DNA of 10,698 bases. Origin: Acidimicrobiaceae bacterium. Its GTDB lineage: Bacteria > Actinomycetota > Acidimicrobiia > Acidimicrobiales > Acidimicrobiaceae. Both the position numbers and the translations under genes were made by a program. Shown in pieces: positions 6,420-10,698 of the stretch. The notes below the pieces were generated by a model that was not told the DNA's origin, did not search any database, and saw only the letters and a list, made by a program, of their open reading frames with translations. Where the stretch lies: positions 1-10,698 of the forward strand of contig JABEUO010000022.1 of assembly GCA_013044415.1 (NCBI GenBank), written 5' to 3'. Every line of letters begins with the position of its first letter. Positions within the stretch are counted from its first letter, which is position 1.

Positions 6420-6446
6420 GACCCAGACGAATCCATCTGGCAAGAT
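6418..6446 (+). promoter_or_regulatory. Candidate ctaA promoter with dyad in its spacer
   Basis: TTGACC (6418-6423) and CAAGAT (6441-6446) are 17 bases apart, which is ideal spacing, though the -10 matches only three consensus positions. Between the two boxes lies a dyad, CCAGA (6423-6427) and TCTGG (6436-6440), a position where a repressor or activator could act. The leader would be about 40 bases, ending in GGAG (6484-6487) 6 bases before the ATG. Confidence 0.35.
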
Positions 6447-6493
6447 CGAGGAACACAAGAGCTTCAGAGCGAAGCAAATTTTCGGAGAATTAG

Positions 6494-7432
6494 ATGCTAA
6501 ACGACACTAACCCTGGCCAAATATCTGAAATCGAAGCGAGCTCGAGGCCCCAAAGGGACAACAAGCTTGCCTGGCTGGCGGCTGTGACTTCGGCACTTAC
6601 CTTGGCACTTGTCGGACTAGGCAGTACCGTCCGAGTAACCAACTCAGGAATGGGCTGTCCATCCTGGCCGCTCTGTTACGATCAGCTTGGACCAATTTAC
6701 CACCTCCACCCAATCCTCGAAGAGTCACATCGATACCTCGCCTCGATCGTCAGCGTCCTGGTAATTGCCACCTACCTGCTCGCTAGGCGCTCCAAAGACT
6801 CCATCGCAACCAAAAAACCTGCTCTGCTCTCCTTGGGATTAGTGATTCTCCAGGTACTTCTAGGGGGCCTTACGGTCTTAGCCAAAAACGCACCCTGGAC
6901 GGTAACGGTCCACTTGATAGTTGGCCTGATTTTCCTCTCGGTCACCGTGATAACAGCGGTGGTCGCATTTTCTGGTAAAGCCGAGTACCCACTATCCTCG
7001 TTGAGCAAAAAATGGGGGGCAGCGGCGCTAGCTTCTACGCTTATTCTGCTGCTCTCGGGGAGCATTGTCGTTGCGGCAGGGGCGGGAGCGGCCTGTCCGA
7101 CCTGGCCGGTATGTTTCGACCCAGGACCAACGAGACTGATCTATGTAGCACTGGCCCACCGATTCTTTGCCACCGTAGCGGCGGCCTCGATCATCGTACT
7201 AGTCGCTCATGGTTGGTCGGCTGGATCCAAGATCTGGCGAGCTTGGTCGGTAGTGCTACTACTGCTACTTGCGGGGGTAGCATCCTTAGGAGCGGCTTCT
7301 GCTCTAACCAAATCGAGTCCCTTTTGGGCAGACATTCACCTAATCGCCGCCGGCACATTGTGGGTCGTACTGACCGCCGAGGTAACAGCGGCGAGGGAGA
7401 AGCCAAAGAGCACTCACGGGCAGCCCGGCTAG
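6494..7432 (+). CDS. ctaA: Haem A synthase (COX15/CtaA family)
   Basis: Converts haem O to haem A for aa3-type cytochrome oxidase by oxidising the C8 methyl group, in the cytoplasmic membrane. The 312-residue product shows the CtaA two-fold repeat of four-helix bundles (about eight membrane segments). The four haem-ligand histidines are H79 in the ExxH motif (E76-H79), H140 (TVHLIVG), H222 (AHRFFA) and H282 (DIHLIAAG). Both extracytoplasmic loops carry a Cys pair, C55/C61 in GMGCPSWPLC and C201/C207 in AACPTWPVC, the arrangement of the Bacillus and actinobacterial type. GGAG 6 bases before the ATG supports the start. No haem O synthase (ctaB) lies next to it. The flanking genes are unrelated, and a candidate promoter precedes it, so it is probably transcribed on its own. 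Confidence 0.93.
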   Translation: MLNDTNPGQISEIEASSRPQRDNKLAWLAAVTSALTLALVGLGSTVRVTNSGMGCPSWPLCYDQLGPIYHLHPILEESHRYLASIVSVLVIATYLLARRSKDSIATKKPALLSLGLVILQVLLGGLTVLAKNAPWTVTVHLIVGLIFLSVTVITAVVAFSGKAEYPLSSLSKKWGAAALASTLILLLSGSIVVAAGAGAACPTWPVCFDPGPTRLIYVALAHRFFATVAAASIIVLVAHGWSAGSKIWRAWSVVLLLLLAGVASLGAASALTKSSPFWADIHLIAAGTLWVVLTAEVTAAREKPKSTHGQPG

Positions 7433-7536
7433 CCCCTATAGAAATTAACGCCGCTGGAGGCTGGATGGTTGGCTCAAGTCGAGACCAGCGTGGGCACTCG
7501 AACGCCAAATTAGATCTGGGCCAGAATCGGGCGAGT

Positions 7537-7557
7537 GGTCACGGTGCTAGTGTGACC
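7537..7557 (+). promoter_or_regulatory. Dyad GGTCAC-N9-GTGACC over a possible leaderless promoter
   Basis: A perfect 6-bp inverted repeat, GGTCAC (7537-7542) and GTGACC (7552-7557), ends 2 bases before the ATG at 7560. A -10-like TAGTGT (7548-7553), 6 bases before that ATG, overlaps the right arm. No Shine-Dalgarno is present. If the mRNA is leaderless the dyad is a DNA operator. If not, it is a hairpin at the start codon. Confidence 0.35.
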
Positions 7558-7559
7558 CT

Positions 7560-7934
7560 ATGGCTGCACCGCAAGACCCAATGGGTGGCTTAGTTCACGA
7601 ACTCCCCACCGACCTCAAAGAGGCCCTTTACTTAGACGAAAAAGCCCTTTCGTTGTGGAGGCAGATCACACCATTGGCTCGCAATGAATGGATCTGCTGG
7701 ACGATTACAGTAAAACAACAGAAAACCAGGGATGAGCACGTCACTCGGGTGATTTCACAACTCAAAGGTGGAAAACGTAGGCCCTGCTGCTGGTTGGGCT
7801 GTATTCATCGAACGGACAAACCGATTAGTCCGTCGGTGCAATCCATTATCGAAAAAAGAACCAAAAAGAACAACACAGCGCCCACCCCGCCCTCTATAAG
7901 CGAAGCAGGTGCCGGACTCTCCTTTGAAAGGTAG
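7560..7934 (+). CDS. YdeI/OmpD-associated (OmdA) family small protein
   Basis: A 124-residue soluble protein. Residues about 15-84 match the short actinobacterial form of the YdeI/OmpD-associated family (sometimes annotated 'bacteriocin-protection'). Key blocks are LPTDLKEAL (15-23), LWRQITPLARNEWICW (32-47), VTRVISQLKGGKRRPCCW (61-78) and GCIHR (80-84), including the paired and single cysteines C76, C77 and C81. The biochemical role of the family is not established. The tail, residues 85-124, is polar and basic (EKRTKKNN) with a PTPP stretch and does not look like part of the domain. Related proteins usually stop soon after the Cys motif, so it may be a lineage-specific extension. The ATG at 7560 lacks a Shine-Dalgarno; ATG at 7581 is an alternative and would still keep the whole domain. 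Confidence 0.75.
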   Translation: MAAPQDPMGGLVHELPTDLKEALYLDEKALSLWRQITPLARNEWICWTITVKQQKTRDEHVTRVISQLKGGKRRPCCWLGCIHRTDKPISPSVQSIIEKRTKKNNTAPTPPSISEAGAGLSFER

Positions 7935-7951
7935 TTCCTCAATAAAACCGA

Positions 7952-7990
7952 ATGCCGGATTGGGATATGCCAATATCCGGTAGTCGGCAT
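7952..7990. terminator. Nested hairpin between convergent genes (bidirectional terminator candidate)
   Basis: Outer arms ATGCCG (7952-7957) and CGGCAT (7985-7990) compete with an inner stem of CCGGAT (7955-7960) with ATCCGG (7975-7980) plus TGG (7961-7963) with CCA (7970-7972), leaving a 2-base bulge and loop GATATG. It lies between the stop codons of the plus-strand YdeI-like gene and minus-strand nuoN, where a shared terminator is expected. On the minus strand an A+T-rich run (GGTTTTATTG, 7949-7940) follows, giving a short T4 tract. Confidence 0.5.
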
Positions 7991-8007
7991 GGCCCAAGCA
8001 CCCTTCG

Positions 8008-8039
8008 ATCTCAGTGCAACACAATCTCAGTGCATCAAG
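8008..8039. repeat. Imperfect 16-bp tandem repeat across the nuoN stop codon
   Basis: ATCTCAGTGCA occurs at 8008-8018 and 8024-8034, an 11-base match within two adjoining 16-base units. The right copy contains the last codons and the TGA stop (8029-8027) of nuoN, and the left copy lies just outside. It looks like a small duplication at the gene end. Confidence 0.45.
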
Positions 8040-9595
8040 ACGGCCTGATGAGCAAATGTGACCAGTGGCGATGAATAGATGCCGAATACAATTGTGAAGG
8101 CCATCGCTAGGCCAACGCCTACCAACGTGACCAGCGGCGGCGTATAGGTTTTCTTGGCCGTTTCCACCTCGGTCATTACCCCACCACCAGATGCTGGTGT
8201 TGTCGTACTTTCGGCCTCTTCCCGATCCGTATAGATCGCAAATGCGAGTCTCAAGTAGAAGTACACCGCTACCACCGCCGTCATCATTGCAGCTATGGCA
8301 AGCAAATACTCTTTCGATTGAACTGCTGCTGCAATAACGGAAAACTTAGCGAGAAAACCGGTGGTAAATGGCGCTCCAGCCTGGGCGACCATGAAAATTG
8401 CTAGCGCCAAACCGAGGGCGGGATTCCGCTTAGCCAATCCCCTGAGGTCAGAGACCAGTATCGGCCCCTCAAAATTACCCCTAGCTGCAGACACCATCGA
8501 GATCACGCCGAAGGTTCCGATGATCATGATGGAGTAGGCAAACAGGTAGTAGAGGGAATCTGACACTCCAGCGGCCGTCGCAGTGGCCAACCCGATCAGG
8601 ATAAAACCGGCATGGTTGATCGAAGAATAGGCGAGCATCCTCTTGACATCCCGCTGAGATAGTGCCAAGACCGCTCCTACGACAGTGGACAGAACCGCCA
8701 AGGTAATAACTACGGGCCTCCAGTCGAGGCTCAGGGTATTGAAAGAGACGTAGAAGATTCTCAACAGAGCTGCAAATCCTCCGGCCTTTGCCACCCCGGC
8801 CATATACCCCGTAACGGAGGTCGGCGCACCTTGATAGACGTCTGGTGTCCAGAAGTGAAATGGCACGGCGGCTACCTTGAAGCCCAATCCAACCAGCATG
8901 AGGACCATGCCAGCCAAAAGCACCCCGTTAGAAGTCAAAGTATTGTTGGCCAGATACTGAGCTATCTTCGAGATGTTTGATGTACCCGTTGCTCCGTAAG
9001 TCAAAGCAATTCCATAGAGAAAGATAGCGGAGGAAAAACCACCGAGGACAAAGTACTTCATCGCAGCCTCTTGGGACTCCGAAGCACTTCGTCTAAACCC
9101 AACCAAGACATATAGGGCAATTGAGAGGATCTCAAGACCCAAGAACACAACGATGAGGTCGTTAGCCGCAGCCATAAACATCGCGCCCGAGGCGGATATC
9201 AGGATCAGTGCCGAATACTCCGGACCCTTTGCTGCGTCTCTAAAAACAACTCCCTCAGCTATCAGCAGAGATAAAAGCACCGAAACCGAAATCACTACCA
9301 TCAAAAAGGTCGAAAACCCATCTGACGATATCGCTCCAGCAATCGTCGCCTTTGGCCCCTGTGACCTGACAACTTCGAACAGGTGAAGTGACCATTCGCC
9401 AGCCACCAGAGAAGCTACTACCCCTATTGCGGTGTAGGGCCAGGTGAGATCTCGCTTTCGGGTTAGCGACGAAACAATCATCGAGATAATCGCTGCACCT
9501 AGCATTACCAGTTCCGGAAGAATCGAGGAATAATCGATCTTCGGTAGGGCGATCTTGGCGGTGCTTGCGAAAGTCAACAGTAAGTGCGGGCTCAC
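8027..9595 (-). CDS. nuoN: NADH-quinone oxidoreductase subunit N (complex I)
   Basis: Antiporter-like membrane subunit of respiratory complex I (NDH-1), part of the proton-pumping arm. The 522-residue product has about 14 transmembrane helices. Expected charged residues are E155 in FLGLEILSIALYV (like E. coli NuoN E133), K240 in FKVAAVPFHFWTPDVYQ (like K217), K319 in DVKRMLAYSSINHAG (like K247) and K417 in GFLAKFSV (like K395). A hydrophilic loop at about 456-486, rich in Glu, Thr and Gly, precedes the last helix. The start is GTG at 9595, overlapping the nuoM TGA as GTGA. A GGGGTGA (9606-9600) lies 4 bases upstream inside nuoM, so translation is probably coupled. As the last nuo gene in usual order it ends the operon, facing the convergent YdeI-like gene. 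Confidence 0.96.
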   Translation of the reverse strand: MSPHLLLTFASTAKIALPKIDYSSILPELVMLGAAIISMIVSSLTRKRDLTWPYTAIGVVASLVAGEWSLHLFEVVRSQGPKATIAGAISSDGFSTFLMVVISVSVLLSLLIAEGVVFRDAAKGPEYSALILISASGAMFMAAANDLIVVFLGLEILSIALYVLVGFRRSASESQEAAMKYFVLGGFSSAIFLYGIALTYGATGTSNISKIAQYLANNTLTSNGVLLAGMVLMLVGLGFKVAAVPFHFWTPDVYQGAPTSVTGYMAGVAKAGGFAALLRIFYVSFNTLSLDWRPVVITLAVLSTVVGAVLALSQRDVKRMLAYSSINHAGFILIGLATATAAGVSDSLYYLFAYSIMIIGTFGVISMVSAARGNFEGPILVSDLRGLAKRNPALGLALAIFMVAQAGAPFTTGFLAKFSVIAAAVQSKEYLLAIAAMMTAVVAVYFYLRLAFAIYTDREEAESTTTPASGGGVMTEVETAKKTYTPPLVTLVGVGLAMAFTIVFGIYSSPLVTFAHQAVLMH

Positions 9596-10698
9596 TTATT
9601 CACCCCGCTTCCAATTGCCGATCCGCTGTTTGCAGGGGTCGTATAAGTCACCGACATCTGACGCATGAGGGTATGCACTGAAGGATCAATCCGATCTAGG
9701 AAAGGTCTTGGATAGACCCCGATAAAGACAATCAGGATCAATATTGGAGCGATGGCCAAAAACTCGCCCTTTTTGATCTCAGCAAATGGCCGATTTGCCT
9801 CATCCTTGCGATGGAATACCTTTTGGTAGGCCCACAAAAGGTATATCGCCGAGAAAATCACGCCGGTCGCACCAACGACCGCCCACCACCTGTGGGTAAC
9901 GAAGGTGCCCAGCAGTATCAAAAACTCGCCAACGAATCCATTTAAGCCAGGTACTCCGATCGAGGCCATCATCACCAGGGTAAATACGCCTGCAAAGATG
10001 GGAGCCTTGGCCTGGATCCCCGACAGCACACCGGTGTCGGTGCTCTTGTGTCGCTCGTAAATCAAGCCAACGAGCAAGAACATGCCCGCAGTGTAGAGTC
10101 CGTGATTCACCATCTGTAGCACCGCACCCGAAAGACCCTGGGTGCTAAGGGCGAATAGTCCTAACACTATGAATCCCATATGCGATAGCGACGAGTATGC
10201 GATGATCCTCTTCAGATCCTTCTCTCCAGAGGCGACAATCGCACCATAGACGATACCGACAACTGCGAGGGTCATGAGGATAGGTGCCAGGGACTTAGCC
10301 GCTGCCGGGAAGAGCTGGAAATCGAAGCGGATCATCCCGTATGTACCGAGCTTAGCCATCACGCCAGCCAGAATCATAACCGTAGAGGTGGGTGCTTCAC
10401 CGTATGCATCTGGCGACCAGGTATGAAAGGGAAACACCGGAGCCTTGACAGCGAAGGCCGCAGTAAAGGCCAGAAATAGCCACTTTGCGGTTGCCGAGCT
10501 GAGAGTAGTCTTGGTGAGTTGGGCCAGCTCAAAAGTCAGGTGTCCCGTAGTCGCCTGATGAATAAAGACCAGACTCAAGATTCCGACCAGCATAAAAGCC
10601 GAACCCAAGAAGGTGTAGACGAAGAACTTTACGGCTGCCTTACCACGATTTTTGAATCCCCAGTTACCGATCAAAAAGTAAGTTGGGATCAGGGTTAG
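9592..10698 (-). CDS. nuoM: NADH-quinone oxidoreductase subunit M (complex I), N-terminus beyond the window
   Basis: Antiporter-like subunit of complex I. The frame is open to the right edge: before residue LIGNWG the window still encodes LTLIPTYF, which matches the conserved MMLVPMYFL segment of NuoM, so the TTG at 10674 is internal and about 130 N-terminal residues are missing. The 368 visible residues contain FAVKAPVFPFHTWSPDAYGEAPT (pump lysine at visible residue 85), DLKRIIAYSSLSHMG (Lys 163), the NHGLYTAGMFLL helix with its His, and GFVGEFLIL with the acidic residue (Glu 258) corresponding to the terminal-channel E407 of E. coli NuoM. The Glu of the fifth helix, just before LVP, falls immediately outside the window. 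It is followed by nuoN with a 4-base overlap, and nuoL, nuoK and nuoJ would be expected upstream. Confidence 0.96.
   Translation of the reverse strand, partial: LTLIPTYFLIGNWGFKNRGKAAVKFFVYTFLGSAFMLVGILSLVFIHQATTGHLTFELAQLTKTTLSSATAKWLFLAFTAAFAVKAPVFPFHTWSPDAYGEAPTSTVMILAGVMAKLGTYGMIRFDFQLFPAAAKSLAPILMTLAVVGIVYGAIVASGEKDLKRIIAYSSLSHMGFIVLGLFALSTQGLSGAVLQMVNHGLYTAGMFLLVGLIYERHKSTDTGVLSGIQAKAPIFAGVFTLVMMASIGVPGLNGFVGEFLILLGTFVTHRWWAVVGATGVIFSAIYLLWAYQKVFHRKDEANRPFAEIKKGEFLAIAPILILIVFIGVYPRPFLDRIDPSVHTLMRQMSVTYTTPANSGSAIGSGVNK

Noticed and set aside
7012..7593. 193-residue plus-strand open frame overlapping ctaA
   Set aside because: It lies almost entirely within ctaA in another frame, and its composition is Gly/Arg/Ser-rich with no recognisable domain. 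The ctaA frame carries all family motifs.
7755..8024. 89-residue minus-strand frame just after nuoN
   Set aside because: It is antisense to the YdeI-like gene and the hairpin. It has no domain or start signal, and the plus-strand gene explains the interval.
10672..10674. TTG at 10674 as the start of nuoM
   Set aside because: The frame stays open to the window edge and the residues before it (LTLIPTYF) match conserved NuoM sequence, so the gene continues beyond the window.

Overview
The window looks like chromosomal DNA of a Gram-positive actinobacterium. The evidence is the gene set: an MptB-type polyprenol-phosphomannose mannosyltransferase, a two-cysteine-pair CtaA haem A synthase, an actinobacterial-style metallophosphoesterase/DUF2156 membrane protein, GTG and TTG starts, and promoters that seem to sit directly on start codons. 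Base composition is only moderately GC-rich, which would suit a lineage such as the Acidimicrobiia rather than Streptomyces or Mycobacterium. That placement is inference.

Left third, minus strand (1-2678). At the left edge is the first 15 codons of a MerR-type DNA-binding protein, most like the TnpA recombinase of an IS607-family element. Then, in transcription order from right to left, come tRNA-Tyr(GTA), an integral-membrane mannosyltransferase and an overlapping HhH-GPD DNA glycosylase (AlkA-like).

Centre, plus strand (2707-7934). A YajQ-family nucleotide-binding protein diverges from the tRNA across only 28 bases and is followed by a hairpin. Next is a 1013-residue membrane protein in which a metallophosphoesterase fold that has lost nearly all its metal ligands is fused to a multi-pass membrane segment and a C-terminal DUF2156 (MprF-like aminoacyl-phospholipid synthase) domain. 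Haem A synthase ctaA follows, then a small YdeI/OmpD-associated-family gene.

Right third, minus strand (8027-10698). The end of a respiratory complex I operon: nuoN coupled to nuoM by a 4-base GTGA overlap, with nuoM running off the right edge. It converges on the YdeI-like gene across a nested hairpin.

Functionally the window mixes aerobic energy metabolism (complex I antiporter subunits; haem A for an aa3-type oxidase), cell-envelope chemistry (lipoglycan-type mannosylation and probable aminoacylation of phospholipid) and housekeeping (tRNA, base-excision repair). No CRISPR array, rRNA or complete mobile element is present. The most unusual item is the degenerate-phosphoesterase/DUF2156 fusion. 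The other observations are mostly regulatory-scale sequence structure.
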